Notes: a model not told the origin generated them from the sequence alone. A stretch of DNA of 32,530 nucleotides from Bizionia sp. (GCA_020631395.1 JAHDHI010000058.1:1-32530), one strand, 5' to 3'; shown: positions 22,722 to 30,711, numbered from the stretch's first letter. Translations and numbers: made by a program.

Positions 22722-24446
22722 TTACTCAATAACCAATTTCTTGGTTACCGTAGCTTCATTTTGACTTAATTTCAAGATGTAGACACCAGATTCAAGGTTA
22801 GAAACATTTAAAGCGTCGTTCTTTAATGTTGTTGAGATAACTTTTCCCCCCAATATGTCATATACTGCAACGTTAACGTTCGCGTTGGATGCCGTAGCTA
22901 TGTTCACAAAACCAGTACTTGTCGGGTTGGGATAGACAGAGAAGTTATCTTGACCATTAAATGAAGATGTACCCAATGTCAAATCGCTCAAGCTCCTCAC
23001 ATAGATTTGAGCGGTACCATTGAATTCTCCTGCGATGCCAACTACACTAGGTAATTGAGAAGAAGGAATGATCTCACCGATGTAATCTGCAGAAAAGAAA
23101 TCTGTACGTTTGACCAAGTCATTCATCATATCATCTCTCAAAGTGTAATTTTGACCTGTTGCAAAAGTGGCAGTACCATCACCTTCGACGAAAGTAACCG
23201 TCTGTACTTCGATCAATTCAGATTCATAATCGTTGGGAGCTGCATTAAACGCGGATATTGTAACTATTTGAGGTGTTACCGCATTTCCTGTTGATGCAAC
23301 TACTCCTGAATCGGAAGTAGGTATGAACCTTAACACTCCACTGTTCTCCTCGGTTGTTCCTCTTAAACCGGTTACCATGTCTCCAACATTGTATGTCGTG
23401 GCAATGGTGCCTGGCTGGTCATATATCAATACACCGCTTATGTTGGTGTCTTGAATCCATTTTCTGTTTCTAAATCCGTCGGTATGCGTGACAAGCGATC
23501 CACCTGTGATCTCATAGAAACGACCAAGACCATTTGCAGTAACGTCCGCTCTCAAAGCAGTAATGTCTGCTACAGTTGTTAAATTAGCTACACTGAAACT
23601 TACCATGTCAGAATCCAATACTCCTCCATTGACAAGTTCTAAGGTAACATTGTATGTCACGCCATCTGTCGTAGCTACGGAAAAAGGACTGGTAACGTCG
23701 TTTGTGGTTGTTCCATTTACAGTGATGTCCACAGTTTCTCCTCCAACCAAATTGGCGGTACTCCATTCAACGTTTACATTTGTTGTTCCAGGAGCATAAG
23801 TAGTCGCGTCTGCTGGTGCAGTAATGCTTATAGATGGGGGCAATGCTCCTTCGGAAACAATGACATTATCTAAAAAAAACTCTTCGGCACCTGAATTGTT
23901 GATGGCCTCCACCCTTATTTGTAGGGTGTTGCCACTTAAACCGCTTATTTGGATGTCTTCAACAGTAGCCCAATCCACACCTCCAGTTTCTCCTATTATT
24001 GTGTGTGAGGCATCACCTAGGTTATTCCAATTGGAAACTAAGACAAAAGGACCGCTATCTACAGAATAATAGACATCATAGAAATCACTAGTTTCAAACC
24101 CTCCTGCATTGTTGGAAGCTGTCAATTGAAAGCTAACAGGAGCAGTCGCAGAACTAATGTCTATTAGTTCAGAGTTCCATTGGAGTGGTCCATCGACATC
24201 TCGAAAGCTAAAAAGACCTCCGTTGGTTTTTGCCCAATCTGTAGCAGCTGTCAAAGCAGCAGCAGTTGCATCCAAAGTCCATTTGGAGACACCAGCTGGA
24301 TAATCACCAATATTAGTTACAGTGGCTCCAACAGAACCATCTATTCCAGTTCCATCAGTATAGGTGTTGAAATCCTCTGACCAAATTTGTCCGGAAGAAA
24401 TGGAAGTCGTTAAAATTGTAAAAATTAAAAAGTAAAGTTTTTTCAT
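22722..24446 (-). CDS. Secreted DUF5689 protein with T9SS type A sorting domain
   Basis: 574 residues with a Sec signal MKKLYFLIFTILTTSISSGQ. Domain order: an N-terminal jelly-roll-like domain to about 200 (IWSEDFNTYTDGTGIDG, ..., LQIRVEAINNSGAEEFFLDNVIVSEG), then an Ig-like beta-sandwich (about 205-288, starting PPSISITAPADATTYAPG). A DUF5689-type domain follows at about 292-490 (TTVADITALRADVTANGLGRFYEITGGSLVTHTDG, ..., VGDMVTGLRGT, GVLRFIPTSDSGVV). The C-terminal type A sorting domain is FSVYPNPTSTGFVNIATAS, VAVYDILGGKVIST, LNVSNLESGVYILKL, ending TKKLVIE. Its architecture is typical of extracellular nuclease/adhesin-associated proteins of Bacteroidota; no catalytic domain is visible. It is exported by Sec and T9SS. 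The gene stands alone between its own -7 box and terminator. Confidence 0.92.
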   Translation of the reverse strand: MKKLYFLIFTILTTSISSGQIWSEDFNTYTDGTGIDGSVGATVTNIGDYPAGVSKWTLDATAAALTAATDWAKTNGGLFSFRDVDGPLQWNSELIDISSATAPVSFQLTASNNAGGFETSDFYDVYYSVDSGPFVLVSNWNNLGDASHTIIGETGGVDWATVEDIQISGLSGNTLQIRVEAINNSGAEEFFLDNVIVSEGALPPSISITAPADATTYAPGTTNVNVEWSTANLVGGETVDITVNGTTTNDVTSPFSVATTDGVTYNVTLELVNGGVLDSDMVSFSVANLTTVADITALRADVTANGLGRFYEITGGSLVTHTDGFRNRKWIQDTNISGVLIYDQPGTIATTYNVGDMVTGLRGTTEENSGVLRFIPTSDSGVVASTGNAVTPQIVTISAFNAAPNDYESELIEVQTVTFVEGDGTATFATGQNYTLRDDMMNDLVKRTDFFSADYIGEIIPSSQLPSVVGIAGEFNGTAQIYVRSLSDLTLGTSSFNGQDNFSVYPNPTSTGFVNIATASNANVNVAVYDILGGKVISTTLKNDALNVSNLESGVYILKLSQNEATVTKKLVIE

Positions 24447-24473
24447 AATTGTTATTTAATAAAAATTGGACTA

Positions 24474-24481
24474 CAAATATA
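24474..24481 (-). promoter_or_regulatory. Bacteroidota -7 box (TATATTTG) of the DUF5689/T9SS gene
   Basis: On the minus strand TATATTTG matches TAnnTTTG exactly, 27 bases before ATG 24446. It is the same octamer as at the other T9SS gene (8883-8890). The -33 position carries only TTA-like sequence. Confidence 0.6.
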
Positions 24482-24705
24482 CGAAGAAATTAATGCTGTT
24501 AAGATGTTGTCTGTCAACAATGTCAAATATTAACTATAATATAACTATGTTTTAAGTTGTTAATTCATAGTGGTATATGGTTTTGAGGTCTTTTGCTGAC
24601 GAGCACCGAATTTGCAATGTTACCTTATTGTTATTAATTGCATAACACTCATTTTTTTAATGAATAGTTTTATCTTTACCTTAACAAAAATTAAAGCATT
24701 TTTTA

Positions 24706-25389
24706 ATGAATAACAAGGATATTAAAATATTATTGGTAGACGATGAGCCAGATATTTTGGAAATTGTAAGTTATAATCTATCCAATGAAGGATATCAGGT
24801 AATTACTGCGGAGAATGGGGTTGAAGGGGTAAAAAAGGCCAAGAAGGAAAAACCACAACTTATCATTTTGGACGTAATGATGCCAGAAATGGATGGTATT
24901 GAGGCTTGTGAGAACATTAGAAAAGTACCTGAGTTGAAAGAGGCCATAATAACCTTTTTGACTGCAAGGGGAGAAGATTATTCCCAAGTGGCCGGTTTTG
25001 ATGCAGGGGCAGACGATTACATAACCAAACCGATAAAGCCAAAGGTATTGGTGAGTAAGGTAAAAGCCTTGTTGAGACGATTGAAGAAGGAAGAAGACAA
25101 TGGAGAACTCATTAAGATAGGGGATTTGACAATCAATAGAGATGAATACAAGATAATACTGAAAGACGAAGAGATCATTTTGCCAAGAAAGGAATTTGAG
25201 TTACTTTCACTGTTGGCTTCCAAACCGGGGAAAGTGTTCAAAAGAGAGGACATATTGGATAGAGTTTGGGGAAATGAAGTAGTCGTAGGAGGAAGGACAA
25301 TAGATGTGCACATTAGAAAGCTAAGAGAGAAGATCGGAGACGATTGCTTTAAGACCGTTAAAGGAGTTGGATATAAATTTGTAGAATAA
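24706..25389 (+). CDS. PhoB/OmpR-family response regulator
   Basis: 227 residues. Receiver domain: ILLVDDEPDILEIV with Asp12/Asp13, the phospho-acceptor Asp56 in LIILDVMMPEMDGIE, Thr86 and Lys108 (ITKPIKP). The winged-helix Trans_reg_C domain at about 132-227 has IGDLTINRDEYKII, LPRKEFELLSLLASKPGKVFKREDIL, WGNEVVVGGRTIDVHIRKLREKIG and the wing FKTVKGVGYKF. The PhoB-like length and motifs (REDILDRVWG, VGGRTIDVHIRKLR) support this class. The next gene, a histidine kinase, starts within the stop codon (TAATG), so the pair is one operon. This is the usual 'PhoP/PhoR' pair of Bacteroidota, probably responding to phosphate limitation, though pst genes are not in the window. Confidence 0.96.
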   Translation: MNNKDIKILLVDDEPDILEIVSYNLSNEGYQVITAENGVEGVKKAKKEKPQLIILDVMMPEMDGIEACENIRKVPELKEAIITFLTARGEDYSQVAGFDAGADDYITKPIKPKVLVSKVKALLRRLKKEEDNGELIKIGDLTINRDEYKIILKDEEIILPRKEFELLSLLASKPGKVFKREDILDRVWGNEVVVGGRTIDVHIRKLREKIGDDCFKTVKGVGYKFVE

Positions 25390-26426
25390 TGCGAATAAAG
25401 AAATCGTATAAATTTGCTTTCAAGACGTCATTATTAATAACGGCCGTACTAACACTCTCTATGAGTGTTTTTTTATATGTGTATTACAAAGTGGAATGGC
25501 TAGCGATGCTGTCATTCGCAATTTTTTGTTACACGGCATCATTTTTCGTGATTCAATATAGAGTTCAAAATTTCATATACAGGCGAGTAAAGAAAATATA
25601 TGACGATTTAAAGCTTTTGGAATCGACATCCTTTAGCAAGGAACGCATAACTACCGACATGGCAACGCTTACCGAAGAGATAGACAAGTATGCCAGAGGT
25701 AGAAAGTTGGAAATAGAAACATTGAAAGTAAGGGAGGAGTATAGAAAAGAGTTTTTGGGAAACGTTTCTCATGAGTTAAAGACGCCGCTGTTTACCGTTC
25801 AAGGCTATTTGGAGACGTTGCTGGATGGAGCTGTCAACAATGAGAAAATACGAGACAAGTATCTGGATAGGGCGAACAAGGGAGTCGAAAGACTCATATA
25901 CATCGTAAAGGACTTGGACATGATCACCAAGCTTGAAGTTGGTGATTTAAGATTGGACATCGAGAAATTCGATATCATCGAACTAGTTAAAAATGTCTTT
26001 GAACTATTCGAAATGAAAGCGACCAAGAAGAAGATATCATTGATTTTCGATATGGATTATGAAACTCCCATATTGGTAAAGGCAGACAAGGAACGAATCC
26101 AGCAAGTACTTACAAATCTCATAGTGAATTCGATTAAATACGGAAGAGAAAAAGGAACTACGGAAATTAGTGTAGAGAACCTAATAAAGAACAAAGTCAT
26201 CATCAGGGTAACAGACAATGGAGAAGGGATAACGGCTGAGAACATACCTCGCTTGTTTGAAAGGTTCTATCGCGTGGATAAAAGTGGGTCTAGAAAAGAA
26301 GGAGGATCTGGATTGGGGTTGGCAATCGTAAAGCACATCATAGAAGCTCACGATGAGAAAATTTATGTGGAAAGCGAATTTGGAGTTGGTAGTGAATTCT
26401 CATTCACGTTGGAAAAGGCTGAATAG
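25389..26426 (+). CDS. PhoR-like sensor histidine kinase
   Basis: 345 residues. Two membrane helices at about 12-32 and 36-56 are separated by only a few residues, so the periplasmic part is almost absent. A short coiled coil follows, then HisKA with EFLGNVSHELKTPLFTVQGYLE (phospho-acceptor His128). The HATPase_c domain has the N box QQVLTNLIVNSIKYG, G1 DNGEGI, F box LFERFYRVDKS and G2 GGSGLGLAIVKHII. The ATG at 25389 overlaps the stop of the response regulator by one base (TAATG), which indicates translational coupling. The lack of an extracellular domain suits PhoR-like kinases, which sense through membrane partners. The 3' end overlaps the convergent glycosyltransferase gene by 27 bases. 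Confidence 0.95.
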   Translation: MRIKKSYKFAFKTSLLITAVLTLSMSVFLYVYYKVEWLAMLSFAIFCYTASFFVIQYRVQNFIYRRVKKIYDDLKLLESTSFSKERITTDMATLTEEIDKYARGRKLEIETLKVREEYRKEFLGNVSHELKTPLFTVQGYLETLLDGAVNNEKIRDKYLDRANKGVERLIYIVKDLDMITKLEVGDLRLDIEKFDIIELVKNVFELFEMKATKKKISLIFDMDYETPILVKADKERIQQVLTNLIVNSIKYGREKGTTEISVENLIKNKVIIRVTDNGEGITAENIPRLFERFYRVDKSGSRKEGGSGLGLAIVKHIIEAHDEKIYVESEFGVGSEFSFTLEKAE

Positions 26427-27455
26427 AGCATTGTAATCTGGTGGAGTACATTCTATGCTCAAACCGTCATACTCTTCAACGACATTCAATAATTCTATTT
26501 TGAAGTCATCCTGACTGCAAGTGGGAACAAGATGTAGGTGATCTAACATCGTAGCTAGATATTCTTGTTCGAATTGACCTGGAGTTGGAATGAAAAAGGC
26601 TTTTTTGCCAATTTTGGCCAAATCCATAACGGTCGTGTAGCCAGAACGAGACAAGATGAATTGGCTGGCATTAATGGCTTCTTCAAGAGCTTTGCCTCTC
26701 ATATAGTTGTAAATGGTGAGATTGCCCGATTTGGTCACGACGACTTCCTCTTCGACTTTGCCCTTTACAAAAAGAACAGAACCTTTAAACTCCTTGAGAT
26801 CCTTCAATAGTTTTTCTTCCAACAAGCTACGTTGCGGTTCTGGACCGGAAAGCAAAACCATTATGTCGTAGGCGATGGGAATGTCACATTTTTCAAAACG
26901 ACTCAAAGGGCCAATGTATCGTACTGGCAAACGAGTATTCTCGGCATGCCCTAATTTACCACTTAAATTTGGAGAGTTCTCATTGTCAGGAACCCAACAT
27001 TCATCAAATTTATCAATGACTTTTTGATGTATCTTGGTACTCAGCCATGTTGTGTTACCACTTAATACATTCAATTGATGGGTGATGAATACGGAAGGGA
27101 CTTTTTTTGAATTAACACCTAATCTGTTGTCGGATACTATACCATCGATGTTGTGTTTTTCTATCAACAAGGCGGTAACTCTTCGTTCTTCATTGATGGC
27201 ATTTAGAAGTTTTGGGGAATCTTTTAAAAGTTTCCATTTAAACAAGTGTGCCTTTTTTGCATAAGTAACGTTGTAAGGAGGCAATTCGTCAAAAGTCAAT
27301 TTAGGGAATTCTTTTTTCAACAAGTTCAATGCAGCACCGTCACTGGCAATGATGGGAGTAAAACCGTGCTCCAAAAGTGCATAGACAATGGGAATGCATC
27401 TTGTTGCGTGTCCAAGACCCCAATTTAAAGGAGTCACTAAAATTCTTTTTCTCAT
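26400..27455 (-). CDS. MurG-like (GT28/GT1 fold) glycosyltransferase
   Basis: 351 residues, GT-B fold. The N-terminal Rossmann starts MRKRILVTPLNWGLGHATRCIPIVYAL, with the GLGHATR signature of UDP-sugar glycosyltransferases of the MGT/MurG type, followed by IIASDGAALNLLKKEFP. The C-terminal domain contains YDIMVLLSGPEPQRSLLEEKLL, then ASQFILSRSGYTTVMDLAKIGKKAFFIPTPGQFEQEYLATML. The last stretch is the nucleotide-sugar site (S-R-S-G-Y-x-T-x-x-D, P-x-x-x-Q-x-E-Q). The acceptor is unknown; a lipid or cell-surface glycan is plausible. The protein is cytosolic or membrane-associated, with no helices. A -7 box TATCTTTG lies on the minus strand at 27535-27528, about 73 bases upstream of the start. 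Confidence 0.88.
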   Translation of the reverse strand: MRKRILVTPLNWGLGHATRCIPIVYALLEHGFTPIIASDGAALNLLKKEFPKLTFDELPPYNVTYAKKAHLFKWKLLKDSPKLLNAINEERRVTALLIEKHNIDGIVSDNRLGVNSKKVPSVFITHQLNVLSGNTTWLSTKIHQKVIDKFDECWVPDNENSPNLSGKLGHAENTRLPVRYIGPLSRFEKCDIPIAYDIMVLLSGPEPQRSLLEEKLLKDLKEFKGSVLFVKGKVEEEVVVTKSGNLTIYNYMRGKALEEAINASQFILSRSGYTTVMDLAKIGKKAFFIPTPGQFEQEYLATMLDHLHLVPTCSQDDFKIELLNVVEEYDGLSIECTPPDYNALFSLFQRE

Positions 27456-27527
27456 AAGTGGTTAAAAGCTTCTTTTTTTTTAATAGAAGAATATGATGTC
27501 AACGCTTTTTTAAAATCCTCATAAAAT

Positions 27528-27535
27528 CAAAGATA
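27528..27535 (-). promoter_or_regulatory. -7 box (TATCTTTG) of the glycosyltransferase gene
   Basis: On the minus strand TATCTTTG matches TAnnTTTG. A TTG lies 14 bases upstream (27552-27550), shorter than the usual 17-23 spacing. It faces away from the trmB promoter region. Confidence 0.45.
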
Positions 27536-27560
27536 AAGATAATAGTGAACAATTATATTT

Positions 27561-27585
27561 CCTTAATTTTGCCAAAACATTAAGG
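27561..27585. promoter_or_regulatory. Palindrome over the trmB -7 box and ribosome-binding region
   Basis: CCTTAAT (27561-27567) and ATTAAGG (27579-27585) form a perfect inverted repeat, and TTTTG/CAAAA inside extends it. The left half contains TAATTTTG (27564-27571), a -7 box for trmB. The right half ends in AAGGA, the likely ribosome-binding site before GTG 27590. It could be an operator or a translational hairpin. Confidence 0.45.
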
Positions 27586-27589
27586 AATA

Positions 27590-28264
27590 GTGGGAAGTAA
27601 AAATAAACTCAAGAGATTTAACGAAAACGAAACGTTTGATAACGTCTTTCAACCAACCAGAGAAGAATTGGTAGAAGAAATCTATGCTTTAAAAGGAAAT
27701 TGGAATAAGAAGGTTTTTAAAAATGACAAGCCATTGGTCTTGGAACTGGGGTGTGGAAAAGGAGAGTATTCAGTTGGATTGGCAAAGAGAAACCCAGACA
27801 GGAATTACATAGGTATCGACATAAAAGGAGCACGATTCTGGAGAGGAGCAAAAACGGCATTGGAAGAAAATATTTCCAATGTGGTCTTTTTAAGGACTCA
27901 AATAGAATTGATAGATCATGCATTTGCAGAAAATGAAGTCGATGAGATTTGGATTACATTCCCAGATCCACAAATTAAGTACAAGCGCACAAAGCATAGA
28001 ATGACAAATTCTGAATTCTTGAAGCGTTACAAGAAGGTTTTGAAACCTGAGGGAACAATGCACCTAAAGACGGACAGCGAGTTCATGCATGGCTACACCC
28101 TAGGTTTGTTGCATGGAGCTGGGCACGAAGTGTTGTATGCAAATCACAATGTATATAAGCAGGAAGGCAGTCCAAAAGAAGTGACAGGAATACAGACATA
28201 CTACGAAAGCCAATATTTAGAACAGAACAAACCAATTACGTATATTAGATTTAAAATTAAGTAA
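27590..28264 (+). CDS. trmB: tRNA (guanine-N7-)-methyltransferase, GTG start
   Basis: 224 residues. It transfers a methyl group from S-adenosylmethionine to N7 of G46 in tRNAs. The Rossmann SAM motif is LVLELGCGKGEYSVGLAKRNP (about 49-69), then IGIDIKGARFWRGAKTALEE, NVVFLRTQIE and the family hallmark EIWITFPDPQIKYKRTKHRM (about 121-140), followed by LKRYKKVLKPEGTMHLKTDSEFMHGY. The start GTG 27590 gives MGSKNKLKRFNENETF, the conserved flavobacterial N-terminus, with AAGGA three bases before it. The length is normal. The LysE-type gene starts two bases after the stop. Confidence 0.95.
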   Translation: MGSKNKLKRFNENETFDNVFQPTREELVEEIYALKGNWNKKVFKNDKPLVLELGCGKGEYSVGLAKRNPDRNYIGIDIKGARFWRGAKTALEENISNVVFLRTQIELIDHAFAENEVDEIWITFPDPQIKYKRTKHRMTNSEFLKRYKKVLKPEGTMHLKTDSEFMHGYTLGLLHGAGHEVLYANHNVYKQEGSPKEVTGIQTYYESQYLEQNKPITYIRFKIK

Positions 28265-28266
28265 GC

Positions 28267-28899
28267 TTGAACATTACATTTATTTTTATTTTGGGGTTTG
28301 TCATAGCATTGGTGGGAGTGATTCCTCCAGGTTTGCTAAATATGACGGCTGCAAAGGTCAGTATAAAAGACGGACATACAAGGGGGTTGGTGTTTGCAAC
28401 GGGTGTTTGTATCATTGTAATCGTACAAACCATAATAGCAATGGAATTTGCGAGATATCTTAGTCGCAATCCGGATGTGGTGGATATTTTGCAGCGTGTA
28501 GCCTTTGTCATATTTGTATTGCTTACCATATACTTTTTGTTGTTGGCAAAGAAAAAAGATAGCAGACCCAATGTGGAGACCAATGTGAAAAGTAAAAAAA
28601 GCAGGTTTTTTCAAGGGATACTCCTATCAAGCTTAAATATTTTTCCAATCCCATATCAAGCCTATATGAGTATTACCTTTGCAGCATTTGGATGGTTGGC
28701 TTTCGATGCTACAAGCATATTTGCTTACGTGGCTGGTGCCGCAATGGGAACATTTGTAATGCTTTACATATACGTGTTTTTTTTCGAAAAGATAAAAAGC
28801 AAGAAGATCAAGTCTCAAAAAAACATGAACTTCATCATTGGAGGCATTACTGGTGTCATTTCAATAATTACTTTGATAAGTATTATAAAAGAGTGGTAA
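28267..28899 (+). CDS. LysE-family transporter (TTG start)
   Basis: 210 residues with about six membrane helices, at about 2-22, 38-60, 70-93, 117-138 (less clear), 142-166 and 188-208. The sequence FILGFVIALVGVIPPGLLNMTAAKVSIKDGHTRG matches the LysE/RhtB start region, where 'G...PGP...' is normal and appears here as VIPPGLLNMT. It probably exports amino acids or related small molecules across the inner membrane. The only start keeping the first helix is TTG 28267, two bases after the trmB stop, and no ATG occurs before residue 26; translation is therefore likely coupled to trmB. A loop with basic residues (AKKKDSRPNVETNVKSKKSR) lies at about 95-114. The ATL gene follows after 22 bases. Confidence 0.82.
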   Translation: MNITFIFILGFVIALVGVIPPGLLNMTAAKVSIKDGHTRGLVFATGVCIIVIVQTIIAMEFARYLSRNPDVVDILQRVAFVIFVLLTIYFLLLAKKKDSRPNVETNVKSKKSRFFQGILLSSLNIFPIPYQAYMSITFAAFGWLAFDATSIFAYVAGAAMGTFVMLYIYVFFFEKIKSKKIKSQKNMNFIIGGITGVISIITLISIIKEW

Positions 28900-28921
28900 A
28901 TTCAGCGTTAAAAGGAAAGTA

Positions 28922-29251
28922 ATGAAACAGGAAACTCTTAATTTTTTTGATAAGGTATACGAGGTGGCTCGTTTGGTGCCATATGGGCGCGTAACAAGCT
29001 ATGGAGCCATAGGCAATTACTTGGGGGCACCAAGAAGTGCAAGAATGGTGGGGTATGCGATGAATGGTTCTTCTGGTAAAGATGTGCCGGCTCACAGAGT
29101 CGTAAACAGAAAGGGGTTGCTTACGGGAAAACATCATTTTGATGGTACGAATCTAATGCAACAACTTTTGGAAAGCGAAGGAGTTAAAGTGGAGAACAAC
29201 CAAATACAAAATCTGGAAGACGTATATTGGGATCCTTCAAAGGAATTGTAA
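28922..29251 (+). CDS. Alkyltransferase-like protein (MGMT family without active-site Cys)
   Basis: 109 residues, the length of ATL proteins. The DNA-binding domain of the O6-alkylguanine-DNA alkyltransferase fold is clear: FFDKVYEVARLVPYGRVTSYGAIGNYLG, then SARMVGYAMNGS with the arginine finger (R41), and the active-site block DVPAHRVVNRKG. In true MGMT the block is PCHRV; here Ala57 replaces the acceptor Cys, so no methyl transfer is possible. ATL proteins of known function (E. coli YbaZ, S. pombe Atl1) bind O6-alkylguanine, bend DNA and recruit nucleotide-excision repair. The same role is inferred. The gene ends the trmB-lysE-ATL run with 22 bases to its predecessor. tag (2243) is the other alkylation-repair gene in the window. 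Confidence 0.93.
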   Translation: MKQETLNFFDKVYEVARLVPYGRVTSYGAIGNYLGAPRSARMVGYAMNGSSGKDVPAHRVVNRKGLLTGKHHFDGTNLMQQLLESEGVKVENNQIQNLEDVYWDPSKEL

Positions 29252-29327
29252 CAGTCTTTTTTATATGTTATTTCTTGAGGAATTGACTATTGTTCGATTC
29301 AATTCATAAAAGCTGACATCCTTAGAG

Positions 29328-29341
29328 AATTAGTGAAAACC
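29328..29341 (+). repeat. Direct repeat, copy 1 (AATTAGTGAAAACC)
   Basis: This 14-base sequence recurs exactly at 29437-29450, 109 bases further on. This copy lies about 80 bases upstream of the -7 box, the other about 20 bases downstream. Confidence 0.7.
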
Positions 29342-29410
29342 CCATAACAATTTTAAATTTACCTATAGATCATTTCAATATTAGGACTTCTGATTCTAAA
29401 CATTTCGCAG

Positions 29411-29418
29411 TATATTTG
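29411..29418 (+). promoter_or_regulatory. Bacteroidota -7 box (TATATTTG) of the Mrp-NifU-FNR-ferredoxin cluster
   Basis: TATATTTG, followed by CA as in many flavobacterial promoters, fits TAnnTTTG. Only TTC-like sequence occurs at the -33 position. Transcription from here would give a leader of about 150 bases containing the second copy of the direct repeat. Confidence 0.6.
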
Positions 29419-29436
29419 CACTTTAGAATAAGTCTA

Positions 29437-29450
29437 AATTAGTGAAAACC
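29437..29450 (+). repeat. Direct repeat, copy 2 (AATTAGTGAAAACC)
   Basis: This is an exact copy of 29328-29341, located in the putative 5' leader of the iron-sulfur cluster genes, downstream of the -7 box. Confidence 0.7.
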
Positions 29451-29571
29451 AATATTTGAGGAATAAAACGAGATCAAGTTTTCTAGTTTGAATGAGCCGA
29501 TTGGAGAATGAGGTCTTTTTTAAATGAAAACAATCAATAGAATACATTCCCATTATTAAAGGAAAAAGTAG

Positions 29572-30708
29572 ATGAAGCTTAACAAAGAAGACATATTAAA
29601 GGTATTGGAAACCATAACCGTTCCAGGAGAAGGACAAAACATGGTGGAGAGCGGAGCTGTGAAAAATGTAGTGACTTTCGCTGATGAGGTGATTGTGGAT
29701 GTAACGATAACGAACCCGGCATTACAAGCACGCAAGAAGACCGAAATGGAAATCTTGAAAGCCATTCACGAAAAAGTATACGACAAGGCCCAGGTGAAAG
29801 TAAATTTAAAGGTAGAAGCTCCAGCCAAACCAGCCACGACAGAAATAAAGGGAAAAGCAATCCCAGGGATTAAAAACATTGTGGCAATAGCTTCAGGAAA
29901 AGGAGGTGTTGGAAAATCTACAGTAACAGCCAATTTAGCTGTTACCTTGGCAAAAATGGGATTTAAAGTAGGCGTTTTGGATGCCGACATCTATGGGCCA
30001 TCCATGCCAATAATGTTCGATGTGGAATTGGAAAGACCACTTTCTGTCAACGTCGATGGAAAATCCAAAATGAAACCCGTAGAAAATTACGGAGTAAAAA
30101 TATTGTCCATAGGCTTTTTTACCAAACCAGATCAAGCTGTGATTTGGAGGGGGCCAATGGCAGCTAAAGCATTGAATCAAATGATTTTTGATGCAGCTTG
30201 GGGAGAATTGGATTTCTTGTTGTTGGACTTGCCTCCGGGGACAGGGGACATTCATTTGAGCATTATGCAATCGTTGCCAATAACTGGAGCAGTTGTAGTG
30301 AGCACACCACAAAATGTGGCTTTGGCAGATGCCAAAAAGGGGGTGGCGATGTTTCAGCAGGAAAGTATCAACGTTCCAGTCCTAGGTATCATCGAAAACA
30401 TGGCATATTTCACACCAGAAGAATTGCCAAACAATAAATATTATATCTTTGGCAAAGAAGGAGCAAAACACTTGTCGGAAGACTTGCAAGTACCCCTTTT
30501 AGGAGAAATACCTTTGGTACAAAGCATTCGCGAAGCAGGAGACGTCGGTCGACCAGCAGCATTGCAAACAGCAACACCTTTGGAAGGGGCATTTGAGGCA
30601 TTGACTCGAAATATAGTGCAAGAAGTTGTGGATAGGAATACGGATTTGCCTCCAACCGAAGCAATAAAAATAACAACAATGGCTGGGTGTTCAGCAGTTA
30701 AAAAATAG
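29572..30708 (+). CDS. Mrp/NBP35-family ATPase (iron-sulfur carrier type) without CxxC
   Basis: 378 residues. An N-terminal MIP18/DUF59 domain (about 1-80: MKLNKEDILKVLETITVPGEG, ..., VTITNPAL, ARKKTEMEILKAIHEKV) is joined to a P-loop ATPase. The ATPase shows IVAIASGKGGVGKSTVTANLAVTLAK (deviant Walker A at 108-117), DADIYGPSMPIMF, the FLLLDLPPGTGDIHLSIMQ switch block, VVVSTPQNVALADAKKGVAMFQ and the later SIREAGDVGRPAALQ. Members bind and transfer Fe-S clusters, normally through a CxxC in the ENMSYF-C-x-x-C segment. Here that segment reads ENMAYFTPEELPNNKYYIFG, without cysteines, and the only cysteine in the protein is Cys373 near the C-terminus. The gene heads the cluster followed by NifU-like, reductase and ferredoxin genes. 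Confidence 0.93.
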   Translation: MKLNKEDILKVLETITVPGEGQNMVESGAVKNVVTFADEVIVDVTITNPALQARKKTEMEILKAIHEKVYDKAQVKVNLKVEAPAKPATTEIKGKAIPGIKNIVAIASGKGGVGKSTVTANLAVTLAKMGFKVGVLDADIYGPSMPIMFDVELERPLSVNVDGKSKMKPVENYGVKILSIGFFTKPDQAVIWRGPMAAKALNQMIFDAAWGELDFLLLDLPPGTGDIHLSIMQSLPITGAVVVSTPQNVALADAKKGVAMFQQESINVPVLGIIENMAYFTPEELPNNKYYIFGKEGAKHLSEDLQVPLLGEIPLVQSIREAGDVGRPAALQTATPLEGAFEALTRNIVQEVVDRNTDLPPTEAIKITTMAGCSAVKK

Positions 30709-30711
30709 AAG

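Larger units (their letters stand above)
29252..29571. other. 320-base non-coding stretch upstream of the iron-sulfur cluster genes
   Basis: No coding frame is convincing here. It holds a short inverted repeat GAATTGA/TCAATTC (29280-29286, 29299-29305), two copies of a 14-base direct repeat (29328-29341, 29437-29450) and the -7 box at 29411-29418. The leader between box and ATG 29572 is about 150 bases, longer than for other genes in the window. Confidence 0.7.
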
